Shown one piece after another: positions 36,403 through 45,842 of a stretch of 64,000 bases of DNA (position 1 is the stretch's first letter; each line of letters starts with the position of its first letter). Source of the stretch: Paenibacillus alba (GTDB lineage: Bacteria > Bacillota > Bacilli > Paenibacillales > NBRC-103111); contig NZ_JABMKZ010000034.1 in NCBI RefSeq assembly GCF_013204855.1, positions 1 to 64,000 of the forward strand. The letters are read 5' to 3'. Made by a program: the position numbers and the translations under genes. The notes under the pieces are model-generated. The model did not search any database. It worked only from the letters and a program-made list of their open reading frames with translations, and was not told the origin of the DNA.

Positions 36403-36912
36403 ATGAAAGTATTAGAAACGGAACGGCTGATTCTTCGTTACCAAACCATTGAGGATGCGGCTTTTATGCTTGAGCTTATGAACGATCCTTCTTGGATCCA
36501 GTACATAGGCGATAAAGGCGTGAGAACCATCGTTGAAGCGCAGGACTATATTTCAAAAGTAGCTCTAGACGCGTATGCCCGGTTGGGCTACGGATTTTAT
36601 TTGACGGAGTTGAAGGATGAAGGTATTCCGATCGGCATCTGCGGCTTGGCCAAAAGAGATTTCTTAGAAGCTGTAGATGTGGGATTTGCTTTTCTTCCTA
36701 TGTTCTGGGGAAAAGGCTACGCCTTTGAGGCTACTTCCGCAGTGATGGAGTATGCACAATCAGAATTAGGGATAAAACGAATTGTGGCTATTACCACAGA
36801 GCGTAATCATGCATCGGCCAAACTGTTAGAAAAGCTGGGGCTGCATTTTGAAGGTATGACCCCAAATGCGGGTAAAAATGAAGAATTGCGCTTGTTTGCG
36901 ATGAACCTCTAG
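36403..36912 (+). CDS. GNAT acetyltransferase, RimJ/RimL type
   Basis: A 169-residue N-acetyltransferase (Acetyltransf_3): TERLILRYQTIEDA at the N terminus, the acetyl-CoA loop FWGKGYAFEA and NHASAKLLEKLGL at the end. It acetylates an amine of a small molecule or protein N terminus. ATG 36403 is favoured by the short GGAG upstream; an ATG 21 bases earlier lacks one. A near-palindromic terminator follows. Confidence 0.85.
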   Translation: MKVLETERLILRYQTIEDAAFMLELMNDPSWIQYIGDKGVRTIVEAQDYISKVALDAYARLGYGFYLTELKDEGIPIGICGLAKRDFLEAVDVGFAFLPMFWGKGYAFEATSAVMEYAQSELGIKRIVAITTERNHASAKLLEKLGLHFEGMTPNAGKNEELRLFAMNL

Positions 36913-36969
36913 AATGGGCAGAACAGTTTATTGCAGTAAGGCAGAACGTTAACTTCATAAGGGAAGACC

Positions 36970-37002
36970 AATAAAGCAGGCGCCGCGGCGACCTGCTTTA
37001 TT
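36970..37002. terminator. Bidirectional terminator
   Basis: AATAAAGCAGG (36970-36980) pairs with CCTGCTTTATT (36992-37002) around a GC-rich loop, between convergent GNAT and EamA genes. Confidence 0.8.
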
Positions 37003-37046
37003 ACTTAAAAATATTGGGATCTAAATTGTTGTATTCCCACTTAATT

Positions 37047-37970
37047 TCAAACTTTAGATGAATTTGTTCTTGTCTTTGAGCTCAAAGTCAATGCCTTCAA
37101 GCTACTCCAATTTGCAATTACGGTTCCGGCGATAATCGTCAATACACCCGCTGCTGTAACCCAAGTGGTTGTCTCCCTATAAAATATCATACCAATGATA
37201 AGTGCAATTGGCGGCGATATATAGAGCCAAGTTGATGGAAAGAAAGGATTCGTCTTAGCCACGAGCCAATAGAATAGACTATGTCCAACCATAGAGCCAA
37301 TAACGATTAAGTAAAGAAGAGATCCGGTTACTTTAATTGTTAATAATGACATGATGTGAATGTGTTCTGTGAATGAAGACAACACAAGAAGAAGTAGGCC
37401 CCCATAGATCATTTGGGCCGAATTTAGCGCGATGGGCGATTCCTGCGAGAAGCGTTGAATGACTCTTTTGGAGTACAAGGCAGATGAACAATAGCAGAAC
37501 TCCCCGATTAATATGGCAACGCTGCCCATCAGCCACCATAGATTTGATGTTACTGTAAGTTTCGGAAGAAGTAACAAGACGACTCCAGAAAATCCGATTA
37601 TACAACCTAATACGGTTGAAGGTGTCGTCTTTTGCCGCATCACAAAGGTCTGTATAAAGAGTATCATGATCGGCCCCGTAGCTGACAGTACGGCAGCGAT
37701 GCCAGAGGAGACATATTGCTCCGCCCAGTATAAGGTGGAAAAAGTAGCAAACGTCATCCCGATTCCTGTAAAAAACATTTCTTTACGGAATAGCATAGAG
37801 AAGCTGGCTTTCCTCCTACGTACCATCCAACATAATAAAACCAAGCCAGCGACAAAAAAACGGACCCCCGCAGAAAAAAAAGGTGGTGCGGATGCATCAA
37901 CACCAATTTTAATTGCCAAAAAGGTTGTGGAAAAAATCAGACATACGAGTAAGTAATTAAAAATAATCAT
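37047..37970 (-). CDS. EamA/DMT-family transporter (10 TM)
   Basis: A 307-residue drug/metabolite transporter with two EamA repeats of five helices each. AGAGGGGG precedes the ATG. It is divergent from a MocR-type regulator with 67 bp between starts, an arrangement common for MocR targets, so export or import of an amino compound or vitamin B6-related metabolite is plausible but unproven. Confidence 0.88.
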   Translation of the reverse strand: MIIFNYLLVCLIFSTTFLAIKIGVDASAPPFFSAGVRFFVAGLVLLCWMVRRRKASFSMLFRKEMFFTGIGMTFATFSTLYWAEQYVSSGIAAVLSATGPIMILFIQTFVMRQKTTPSTVLGCIIGFSGVVLLLLPKLTVTSNLWWLMGSVAILIGEFCYCSSALYSKRVIQRFSQESPIALNSAQMIYGGLLLLVLSSFTEHIHIMSLLTIKVTGSLLYLIVIGSMVGHSLFYWLVAKTNPFFPSTWLYISPPIALIIGMIFYRETTTWVTAAGVLTIIAGTVIANWSSLKALTLSSKTRTNSSKV

Positions 37971-37989
37971 GGATGTTCCCCCTCTTAGT

Positions 37990-38002
37990 TAGTATCATAC
38001 TA
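37990..38002. promoter_or_regulatory. Palindrome between EamA and MocR genes
   Basis: TAGTATCATACTA is a perfect 6-1-6 palindrome centred between the divergent starts, and is the best candidate operator for the GntR domain of the MocR protein. Confidence 0.5.
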
Positions 38003-38037
38003 GATAGATCACAGAACAGATGATGGGAGTAGAACAG

Positions 38038-39465
38038 ATGAATGAAAAGGAAATGGCTGCAGATGACGGAAAACGACTTTTCAAACAAGTGTATGATTAC
38101 GTTATCCATCGCATTGAGCATGGAGAATGGAAGGCATATGAGAAGCTGCCTTCCATTCGTCAACTTGCCGAGGAGCTAGGTGTACACCGACTAACGGTAT
38201 TTCGGGCGTATCAGATGCTGAAACACAACGAGAAGGTCTATGTGAAGGAGAAATCCGGTTATTATGTAAATCCGAATGTTCCTGATCGAGTTGTATTGGA
38301 GTATGGGGAGGATCAGCCGATTGTAGTCACCGGGAAGCTAATAAACTCCTTATCTGACATACAACGAGTATCCGTAGTCGATCAGTTCTCCCAAGCACTG
38401 ATCGATCCGAATTTGCTTCCGAATCTTTTCCTTTCTGAATATGTAAAGAAAGTGTTTGACATGTATCCCAAATTAATGGGCACATACTCTACCGTTCAAG
38501 GGGACGAGGAGCTTCGCGAAGTTCTTAGCCACTATATGATGCAGAATCACCATATTCAGCTCCGTACAAGCGATATCATGATTACAACTGGAGCGCAGCA
38601 GGCCATAGATTTATTATCACGCATATTCATTAGCCCGATGGATGCTGTTATGATAGAGCGTCCGACGTATAGTGCAGCGATTGATATTTTCCGCCAACAG
38701 CGAGCACGGTTTGTTCCTGTCGACATTCACCCGCATGGCTATGATATAGCGAATGTCGAGATGTTAATGAAGAAGTATAAACCGCGATTTTTTTATATGA
38801 ACCCCACCTTTCATAATCCGACGGGGTATACAGTTCCCTCATCCCAACGAAAGCAACTTGTTGAATTGGCTGAACGGTACCGGTGCTTGCTAATTGAAGA
38901 CGATGCATTTCACGACATGTATTTTGATGGACCGCCTCCACAGCCTTTGTTTACTTATGATACGGAGGGATGGGTCGTTTATCTCCGCAGTTTCAGTAAA
39001 TATGTGGCGCCAGGTTTGCGAATTTGTGCTATCATAGCGAGTCCATCCGTAATGAAACTGCTGCTTACAGCAAAGTCGCTAGCAGACAACGGGTCACCGT
39101 TAGTCAATCAGAAAATCTTTCTCCACTACTTTCAATCGGAGCGATTGCAGCAACATATAGAGAAGCTGCGTATTGCTCTCCAAGTCAGAAGGGATATTAT
39201 GGAGAAGGAGTTGACTCCTACCGGTTGGAATTGGGTCAGCCCAAGAGGAGGACTTAATTTATGGATTAAATTACCAGAAGTTATTCCTGTTGAACAGTTC
39301 TTGAAAGCATGCATGCAGCAATCTATCTCCTTCGTTCCAGGTATCATTTGCGATCCGCTAAGGAAAATGCAATCTCAGATTCGCTTGAGTTATTCTTTTA
39401 TCAATGAGAAACAATTGCAGCAAGGTGTCAAAAACCTTGTAAACGTTGCTGATCGCTATAGGTAA
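38038..39465 (+). CDS. MocR/PdxR-type regulator (GntR HTH + aminotransferase fold)
   Basis: The 475-residue fusion has a GntR winged helix (about 10-80: EKLPSIRQLAEELGVHRLTV) and a class I aminotransferase-like domain (about 110-470) with MNPTFHNPTGY and the PLP lysine Lys321 in SFSKYVAPG. MocR proteins use PLP or a PLP-amino acid adduct as effector. The ATG at 38038 follows GGGAG by eight bases and is preferred over ATG codons at 38020/38023. It probably regulates the divergent EamA transporter and itself. Confidence 0.92.
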   Translation: MNEKEMAADDGKRLFKQVYDYVIHRIEHGEWKAYEKLPSIRQLAEELGVHRLTVFRAYQMLKHNEKVYVKEKSGYYVNPNVPDRVVLEYGEDQPIVVTGKLINSLSDIQRVSVVDQFSQALIDPNLLPNLFLSEYVKKVFDMYPKLMGTYSTVQGDEELREVLSHYMMQNHHIQLRTSDIMITTGAQQAIDLLSRIFISPMDAVMIERPTYSAAIDIFRQQRARFVPVDIHPHGYDIANVEMLMKKYKPRFFYMNPTFHNPTGYTVPSSQRKQLVELAERYRCLLIEDDAFHDMYFDGPPPQPLFTYDTEGWVVYLRSFSKYVAPGLRICAIIASPSVMKLLLTAKSLADNGSPLVNQKIFLHYFQSERLQQHIEKLRIALQVRRDIMEKELTPTGWNWVSPRGGLNLWIKLPEVIPVEQFLKACMQQSISFVPGIICDPLRKMQSQIRLSYSFINEKQLQQGVKNLVNVADRYR

Positions 39466-39576
39466 CCGTAGAGGCGGTTCAGAAGATTCTGCTAACGGAC
39501 AGAATAATAGTGCAACCATTTATAATTAAAATCGTCTAACACTTATACAAATATTGGAATTGTGTAGAGGAGAAAA

Positions 39577-39864
39577 ATGCGACTTAAAATAAGCCTAATT
39601 TTTGCTTTTTTCATTTCTTCAAGTTTATTTGTCGGTGTAGTTTCTGCAGATTGGGCAAAGGGGACTGGATATTACGAAATTATTGGCATTGAAGTAAATG
39701 AAGCAATCGCCATTAAAGATGATAAGGGCTTGTATATTAAAGCAACTTATGGCGGTGAATATGCTGGGGACAGGTATAATGGGATCGACTTTTTTCCATA
39801 TGTTCTCGCGGTTCTCTTAGTGTTTATTAGTGGTTATTTACTAAGGAAGAAAATCAATCGGTAA
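39577..39864 (+). CDS. Small secreted membrane-anchored protein, unknown
   Basis: A 95-residue protein with a signal peptide (cleavage near VSA-D, residue 24), a short extracellular part rich in Tyr, Gly and Asp, and a C-terminal helix (about 72-89) followed by LRKKINR, so it is anchored with a tiny cytoplasmic tail. TAGAGGAG precedes the start. I do not recognise the family. A weak hairpin terminator follows. Confidence 0.7.
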   Translation: MRLKISLIFAFFISSSLFVGVVSADWAKGTGYYEIIGIEVNEAIAIKDDKGLYIKATYGGEYAGDRYNGIDFFPYVLAVLLVFISGYLLRKKINR

Positions 39865-39910
39865 CTTGTCTCGCTCGATGGAAACTTTAGCTGAATAAAC
39901 GATAGCTCAT

Positions 39911-39936
39911 GGCTGCCGGTCATCGGTAGCCTTTTC
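39911..39936 (+). terminator. Terminator after small membrane protein
   Basis: GGCTGCCG pairs with CGGTAGCC (one G-U) followed by TTTTC. Confidence 0.6.
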
Positions 39937-39974
39937 GCACGACGAGTGCAATGGACAAAAACGTTTCCTTGCTG

Positions 39975-39988
39975 TGGACTTTTTTCAC
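39975..39988 (-). promoter_or_regulatory. Putative YesN box upstream of yesM-like gene
   Basis: TGGACTTTTTTCAC is the exact reverse complement of GTGAAAAAAGTCCA at 43482-43495, upstream of the solute-binding gene of the same locus. A weaker relative, ATCCTTTTTTGTGTG, lies at 40011-40025. Shared only by the two promoters of one regulon in this window, it is a good candidate for the YesN-type regulator site. Confidence 0.5.
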
Positions 39989-40070
39989 TGTGAATAAGCC
40001 TTGCAAGTTTATCCTTTTTTGTGTGAAAATCAGTTTAAAGGCGGTATGAAAGAAGGGGAGGATGGTGTCG

Positions 40071-41915
40071 ATGCTTAAGTTCAGGTCCATTCAATTCAAG
40101 TTATTCGTAACGTATTCCATCCTCATCACGGCCATCGTAGCCATTGCAGCTATTTCATTTTATTACTATGTGTCGGACATTTTAAGTAAAAGAGATTCGG
40201 AATCTATTTTTCAATCGACGACATATATTTCCACACAGCTCGATTCGCTAATTCAAAACATCGACAACGCTGCTGTGAAGGTCATTTTCTCGGACGACAT
40301 CAAGCAATTATTTTTTGAAGAAGATAATCCGGTCGATCCGACGATTTCCTCTTACAATGTTAGAAAAATGAACGATTATATTTTTTCGATTATGGGGCCG
40401 ATTCAATTGGATTGGCAAATTAATCTTTTTGATATGAATGGGCGTTTTTTTGGAACTGGCAATAATTCCGTCAGCAAGCTTTACCCAGGTGGGAAGATGA
40501 ACAATATTACATGGGTCAAAGATACACTTGCTGCCGACGGTGCTAAGGTAATTTCACCCCCTCATTCAGATGATTGGGACAGCTCGGGCAAGACGGTTAT
40601 TTCTTTGGCTCGCGTCTTCTCGTGGGCTTTGGGCGGAAAGCAGCAGGGCATCCTGGAAATTCAACAAAGCTACAGCGTTATGGCTAATTTGATCGGAAAG
40701 CTTATGGCTGAGCCTAATGGGGGGGCTAGTGTAAATAAATCGATTTATATTTATAATCAGGCAGGGAATCTGATCTATCCTTATAGCAATCAGCCCAATG
40801 CTTATCCGGAGTTCTATTGGAAGCAGCTGCAAAGAGAGAATCTGGCGACTGGCACATCAACGATTAACAACCCGCTTAATAAGCAGCGTGAAATTATGGC
40901 TTATACGCATTCGAACTACACCGATTGGATTGTCGTGGCCGTAGAGTCGGAAAATGTGCTGCTGCAGCCTGTTGAGACGTTTCGCAATTCGATGTTTATC
41001 GCTGTATTCGGCTTGCTGCTGGTTACCTTAATCGTCTCGTTCTTCGTTGCGAGGGGGTTGACGCTGCCTATTAAGGAAATGCACAAGTCCATCCGCGCAC
41101 TGCGGGTTGATACGCTGCTGCCGTCATCACAGATCGAAAGCAATACCAGCTTGAATGAACTGGATATTCTGAATACGTCATTCAAACGAATGTGCATTCG
41201 ACTGCAGGATTCTATTGAAGAAGTCATCCAATCGCGTTCGCAGGAAATGCAGGCCCGAATGGTTGCCTTGCAGTCGCAGATGAATCCTCACTTTCTCTAT
41301 AACACGATTACGCTGATTAGCATCATGGCCGAGGAGAAAGAGGATCACGATATCGTAAAGGTATGCAAGCATCTCTCGAAAATGCTGCGCTACATCTTAT
41401 CCAATCACGCGAGGAACGTAACCATGTCGGATGAAGTGGCATATGCCGCGAGCTATTTGACTTTGATGCAGATTCGATATGGGGATAAGCTAAAATTTCA
41501 AATCGATGTGGATCCAGCCATGATGGAGGTTGCCGTACCGATTCTAATCATTCAACCGATCGTGGAAAACTGTATGAAATACGGCATTCATGTGGCGCCG
41601 CCTTGGAAGATCGAACTGACCGGAAGAACGGATGGGGAGAAATGGACGATCCATATCCGCGATTACGGCGGAGGCTTTACCCCTGAAGCGCTGCAAGCCT
41701 TGTCCCAGCCAAAGCTGAATTTGTATGCCCAGGAATCACAGGGAAAAGGGTTGGGGCTTAAGAACATCGCCGAAAGATTACAGCTTTTGTACGGAGATGA
41801 AGCCATTTTTGAAGCCACTAACCACCCGGAAGGCGGAGCATGGATTATGATAGGCGGCTTGATCCAGCAATCGGACCAGGGTTCTAAACCATCAGAGGAG
41901 GAGTTGGCAGGATGA
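40071..41915 (+). CDS. YesM-like sensor histidine kinase
   Basis: A 614-residue kinase: membrane helix about 10-32, extracellular Cache-like sensor about 35-295, second helix about 300-320, HAMP, His_kinase with QMNPHFLYNTI (His407) and a GHKL ATPase (VENCMKYG, DYGGGF, GLGLKNIAERL). The ATG at 40071 is chosen because AGAAGGGGAGG ends nine bases before it. Its stop overlaps the regulator start (ATGA). It should sense the substrate of the downstream transporter. Confidence 0.93.
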   Translation: MLKFRSIQFKLFVTYSILITAIVAIAAISFYYYVSDILSKRDSESIFQSTTYISTQLDSLIQNIDNAAVKVIFSDDIKQLFFEEDNPVDPTISSYNVRKMNDYIFSIMGPIQLDWQINLFDMNGRFFGTGNNSVSKLYPGGKMNNITWVKDTLAADGAKVISPPHSDDWDSSGKTVISLARVFSWALGGKQQGILEIQQSYSVMANLIGKLMAEPNGGASVNKSIYIYNQAGNLIYPYSNQPNAYPEFYWKQLQRENLATGTSTINNPLNKQREIMAYTHSNYTDWIVVAVESENVLLQPVETFRNSMFIAVFGLLLVTLIVSFFVARGLTLPIKEMHKSIRALRVDTLLPSSQIESNTSLNELDILNTSFKRMCIRLQDSIEEVIQSRSQEMQARMVALQSQMNPHFLYNTITLISIMAEEKEDHDIVKVCKHLSKMLRYILSNHARNVTMSDEVAYAASYLTLMQIRYGDKLKFQIDVDPAMMEVAVPILIIQPIVENCMKYGIHVAPPWKIELTGRTDGEKWTIHIRDYGGGFTPEALQALSQPKLNLYAQESQGKGLGLKNIAERLQLLYGDEAIFEATNHPEGGAWIMIGGLIQQSDQGSKPSEEELAG

Positions 41916-43477
41916 GAGCAAACACGAAGGGGTCCTACCGAATTCTTATAGCGGAAGACGAACCCCTGATCATGAGAAATATCGCCACGAAAATTGAAAA
42001 TGCCACGGATAAGTTTGAAATCCTGTATGCTGAGAACGGAAAAGAAGCTTTGGATGTGATTGAAGCCTTGCAGCCGCAGGTGCTATTTACGGACATTCAA
42101 ATGCCGCAGATGAACGGAATTGAATTGATTGAGCAGGTTTCCAGCAAATATCCACGTATTCAGATTGTTGTCATCAGCGGGCATGACGAATTCGATTACG
42201 CCCAGCAGGCGCTCCGCTACGGAGCCAGAGACTTCCTGCTTAAGCCGCTCGATGCTGATGATATTAAAAAAACGTTATCCCGCATATGCGCTCAGCTAGA
42301 TCAAGAAAAGGCATACTCCGAAAAGGAACAAGTGCAATCCGCTCTTCAAACAGGAGAGATCCTTCCACAGCATGCAGCTTTGCAAGACAGTGTTTTTCAG
42401 CTTTTTCTAATTCAAATCGGGCATTTGGCGAATGCTTCGTATTCGTCTGGACTAGCCGGATTTTTTGATCATTTATGGATGAAGGTGAACAGAAGCAATG
42501 CCATTCCGACCTTGCTTGGAGACGCAGAAGACTGGTGGCTGCTGGACCAACTACCCTTCCACGGCAAGTATCTTGTAATCAAAACAGAGGAAGCGTTCAT
42601 GCAGCAGCCTCTTGTTTGTGCTGATGCTTTGCAGGCAGCGGTTCGCGAGCAAGTAGAGCCTTATCCCGTCACCATCGTTCATGCAGCGGAGCCTGCAAAA
42701 CTGGAGAAATTGTGGAGCACCTCACAAGGATTGAGAGTCGCCATGGAAAGAGGGCTCGCTCCCGGTAGGTCGGCTATCTTCTCGAACACCGGCAAAGTAA
42801 GGGATTTACCGTCGGCATGGATCGAGCCCAACACCCAGCACAAGCTGGTCTCTTTCATTCAAGGAAATAAGAGAGTGAACTTCAACAAGGAGCTGCGCAG
42901 CTTATTCGAGCATTGGACCGTGGAAGCTTACCCGCAAAAATGGATCGAGAAAAAATTGCAGCATCTCATTCAAATTGTCCATCAGCAGGCGATTCATTTC
43001 TCTCATGAGGAAATATTCCATCTGGAGTACGATATGCTGAATACCCTCTATACGGCTGCCGATTTCCCGAGCATTTCCGAGAGAATTCTGACCCTTTTAG
43101 AAAACACAGCCTTTCTAAATGAGGAGCATGTTTCGGAAGGCGCTGAGGAGTTGACCTATTCAATCGAGAGCTACTTGAAGACAAACTTTGCCCATCCGAT
43201 CACGCTGGAGGATATTGCGGCAAAATTCAATTTCGACTCCTCCTACTTAACGAAAATTTTCAAAAAATACAAGCATATGACACCAATTAAATACTTAATC
43301 TCGCTGCGTATGGACGAGGCCAAGCGCTTGATACAGCAGCATCCAGAGTTAAGTTTTAAGGAAATTGGAGCAATCGTTGGTTACCCAGATTCGCATTATT
43401 TCAGCCGCATCTTCAAGAATATGACTGGACAAAATCTATCGGACTACAGTGAGGGAATGAAGCTGCAAGGTGAATAA
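41912..43477 (+). CDS. YesN-like response regulator (REC + AraC HTH)
   Basis: A 521-residue regulator of normal YesN size: receiver 1-125 with AEDE, Asp61 in LFTDIQMPQMNG and LLKPL; a middle helical region of unknown fold; and AraC double HTH at about 420-515 (ITLEDIAAKFNFDSSYLTKI, YFSRIFKNMTGQNLSDY). It is co-translated with the kinase. Target sites are probably the 14-mer at 43482 and its inverted copy at 39975. Confidence 0.93.
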   Translation: MRANTKGSYRILIAEDEPLIMRNIATKIENATDKFEILYAENGKEALDVIEALQPQVLFTDIQMPQMNGIELIEQVSSKYPRIQIVVISGHDEFDYAQQALRYGARDFLLKPLDADDIKKTLSRICAQLDQEKAYSEKEQVQSALQTGEILPQHAALQDSVFQLFLIQIGHLANASYSSGLAGFFDHLWMKVNRSNAIPTLLGDAEDWWLLDQLPFHGKYLVIKTEEAFMQQPLVCADALQAAVREQVEPYPVTIVHAAEPAKLEKLWSTSQGLRVAMERGLAPGRSAIFSNTGKVRDLPSAWIEPNTQHKLVSFIQGNKRVNFNKELRSLFEHWTVEAYPQKWIEKKLQHLIQIVHQQAIHFSHEEIFHLEYDMLNTLYTAADFPSISERILTLLENTAFLNEEHVSEGAEELTYSIESYLKTNFAHPITLEDIAAKFNFDSSYLTKIFKKYKHMTPIKYLISLRMDEAKRLIQQHPELSFKEIGAIVGYPDSHYFSRIFKNMTGQNLSDYSEGMKLQGE

Positions 43478-43481
43478 TAAG

Positions 43482-43495
43482 GTGAAAAAAGTCCA
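43482..43495 (+). promoter_or_regulatory. Putative YesN box upstream of SBP gene
   Basis: GTGAAAAAAGTCCA starts four bases after the regulator stop and is repeated inverted at 39975-39988. It lies about 50-65 bp upstream of a perfect TATAAT at 43542-43547 that has no good -35, the layout of an activator-dependent promoter. Confidence 0.5.
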
Positions 43496-43529
43496 TCGCA
43501 ACTAGCGCATTTTGTGCATCGATCATAAA

Positions 43530-43547
43530 ATGAAAACGCTTTATAAT
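43530..43547 (+). promoter_or_regulatory. -10 box and cre-like site of the SBP promoter
   Basis: TATAAT at 43542-43547 overlaps ATGAAAACGCTTTAT (43530-43544), which fits the CcpA cre consensus WTGNAANCGNWNNCW at all but one position. Catabolite repression of the transporter operon is therefore plausible. Confidence 0.45.
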
Positions 43548-43596
43548 TCAGAGGCAGACGAGAATTAGTCTGAAAAAAGCTTAGGGGGAATGAACA

Positions 43597-44943
43597 TTGA
43601 AAAAATCTCTTCTAGTGATGCTTACCTGTATATCGACATTAGCACTTGTGCTGTCAGGCTGCGGCAGCAGTTCCAAAGATGCAGCAAGCTCAGTGAAACC
43701 AGCAGAAAGTACAGCAGCAATGCAAGCTCCAACAGCAAAGCCGGAGGCAGCCAAAAAGGATGTAACGATTACAGTCGGTGCTTCTCAAAACTGGATTAAA
43801 GACATTGACCGTAAGCTTGCTGATCAATTCACACAAAAAACCGGCATAAAAATTGATTTTCAGGTGAATCCAGATGATCAATATATCAATATTCTCAAAA
43901 CCAAGATTGCGACTAAGGAAGCGCCGGACATCCTCTATATGGCGAGCGGCATCGGAATTGACAGCTTTCAGCCGGAAAAGAATTTTATGGACTTGTCGAA
44001 CGAACCTTGGGCAGCCAATTATACAGATTGGGCCAAAGCGGGAGCAAGCATTGGCGGCAAGATCTATGGATTCAACACATGGTCTGTTGATGGATGGGGC
44101 CTGCTTTACAATACGGATATTTTTGCGAAGTACAACTTGCAACCGCCAAAAACGTATGCTGAGTTTATGCAAATTTGCGATACGCTTCTAAAGAATGGCA
44201 TCACACCGATTTTTGAAAATGCCAAAGATGAATGGCATCTGCCTATCTGGCTGCAGGAATTGGCTGGAGCTGCGGTCAAAGAAGATCCAGGATTCATCGA
44301 CAAATTGAATAACAATACGGGGAAATTTGCCGACAGCAAGGTGTTGGCAACCGGTCTGGGTCAGTACAATGAAATGAACAAAAAGGGCTACTTCGGCAAA
44401 GACGCTTTATCGAACGAATGGACCAAAGGTTATGAAGCTATGGGTTCTGGAAAATACGCGATGGACCTCGTCTATACGACCTACCAACAGGAAGTATTGG
44501 CGAAGTTCCCGAATTCGGGTGCGGATAAATGGAAGATGTTCCCGGTTCCAATGGGTGACAATACAACATTCGGCCACTCTGCCGGCGGGATTATCCGTGT
44601 TGTGAATAAAGAAACGAAAAACATCGATTCGATTCGTCAATATTTCGCTTTCCTATCCAGTCAGGACAATTTAAAAGCATACTATTCGGAGCGCAAAGAT
44701 TTAGGCCCGATTTCCTTTAAGGGCATAGAAGTTGCACCTGCAACGCAAGCTCTGCAAAGCGTACAGTCCATTGCCAGCTCTCAGCTTATTGATTTAAACG
44801 ATTCCGTCAAATTCTACGGGGATTCAGGGGCTATCATCGCCAAGGCAATGCAAGACATGTTGTTTGGCAAATTAACACCGTTAGATGTCTTGAAAAAATT
44901 GGACGACAACAGAGAAAAATCTTTCAAGGCAACTGCCAAATAA
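43597..44943 (+). CDS. Extracellular sugar-binding lipoprotein (SBP family 1)
   Basis: A 448-residue lipoprotein, lipobox VLSGCG (Cys about 21), Ser/Ala-rich linker, then a family-1 SBP (KEAPDILYMASG, GKIYGFNTWSVDGWGLLYN, RQYFAFLSSQ). The start is a TTG preceded by GGGGGAA. It is the first gene of a transporter operon with two permeases and a sugar isomerase, controlled by the upstream YesMN pair. The ligand is unknown; the GH95-like enzyme downstream suggests fucosylated or galactosylated plant oligosaccharides. Confidence 0.92.
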   Translation: MKKSLLVMLTCISTLALVLSGCGSSSKDAASSVKPAESTAAMQAPTAKPEAAKKDVTITVGASQNWIKDIDRKLADQFTQKTGIKIDFQVNPDDQYINILKTKIATKEAPDILYMASGIGIDSFQPEKNFMDLSNEPWAANYTDWAKAGASIGGKIYGFNTWSVDGWGLLYNTDIFAKYNLQPPKTYAEFMQICDTLLKNGITPIFENAKDEWHLPIWLQELAGAAVKEDPGFIDKLNNNTGKFADSKVLATGLGQYNEMNKKGYFGKDALSNEWTKGYEAMGSGKYAMDLVYTTYQQEVLAKFPNSGADKWKMFPVPMGDNTTFGHSAGGIIRVVNKETKNIDSIRQYFAFLSSQDNLKAYYSERKDLGPISFKGIEVAPATQALQSVQSIASSQLIDLNDSVKFYGDSGAIIAKAMQDMLFGKLTPLDVLKKLDDNREKSFKATAK

Positions 44944-44963
44944 TTGGATGGAGTAGGGGAGAT

Positions 44964-45842
44964 ATGAATACTAAGAAGATTTACCCTTTATATTTTCTAA
45001 TATTACCGGTAGGCATTTATACACTTTTGTACTTTACCCCAAGTTTATTCAGCTTTTATTACGCTCTGACCGACTGGAATACGTATAACGAAAACATGCG
45101 CTTCATCGGGCTGGATAATTTCAGGGATATGTTGAAAGATCGCGCGCTTTACTGGGAATACATTGCACACACCTTTGAATTTGCGCTGTCGACTACACTG
45201 TTGAAAAATTTGTTGGGCTTATCTTTAGCTCTGCTGTTGAACGAAGGTCTGCGCACGAAAAATGTGCTCCGATCGATCTTTTATTTGCCCGTCACGATCT
45301 CTCCTCTAATAATCGGGTTGATTTTTTCCTCGGTATTCGATCCGAGCCACGGCTTAATCAACAATTTTCTAGGTTATATCGGACTGGAGAGTTGGAAGCA
45401 TGCTTGGCTGGTAGATGTAAAATTCGCCATGCTTTCCGTTGTTTCGGTAGAAACATGGAAGTTTATCGGCTTTAATATGATTATTTATTTGGCCGGCCTG
45501 CAAACCATCTCGCGCTCTTATTACGAAGCGGCTTCCATAGACGGTTCAAGCAAATGGCAGCAGCTCATTCATATTACACTGCCCCTTATCATGCCTGCGA
45601 TTACGATTAATTTGATATTGAATCTCATCAACGGCTTTAAGGTATTTGATCTCATCTTTGTCCTTACCAAAGGTGGCCCCGGCAATACGACGGAGGTTCT
45701 GAACACCGCTGTTTTTAGAGAGTTTTCTTCCGGGCGTTACGGCTCAGCAACGGCCATCGGTATTATCCTGTTTTTAATGACCACCTTAATTGCGCTCTCC
45801 ACGCTAAGCCTGCTGTCCAGGCGGTCGGAGGTTAGCGAATGA
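44964..45842 (+). CDS. CUT1 ABC permease (MalF/UgpA-like)
   Basis: A 292-residue permease, six helices, EAA loop YYEAASIDGSSKWQQL and GGPGNTTEVLNTAVF in the last outer loop, typical of MsmF/UgpA. TAGGGGAG precedes the start, 20 bp after the SBP gene. Its stop overlaps the next permease (ATGA). No ATPase is encoded here, as in other MsmX-dependent systems. Confidence 0.93.
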   Translation: MNTKKIYPLYFLILPVGIYTLLYFTPSLFSFYYALTDWNTYNENMRFIGLDNFRDMLKDRALYWEYIAHTFEFALSTTLLKNLLGLSLALLLNEGLRTKNVLRSIFYLPVTISPLIIGLIFSSVFDPSHGLINNFLGYIGLESWKHAWLVDVKFAMLSVVSVETWKFIGFNMIIYLAGLQTISRSYYEAASIDGSSKWQQLIHITLPLIMPAITINLILNLINGFKVFDLIFVLTKGGPGNTTEVLNTAVFREFSSGRYGSATAIGIILFLMTTLIALSTLSLLSRRSEVSE

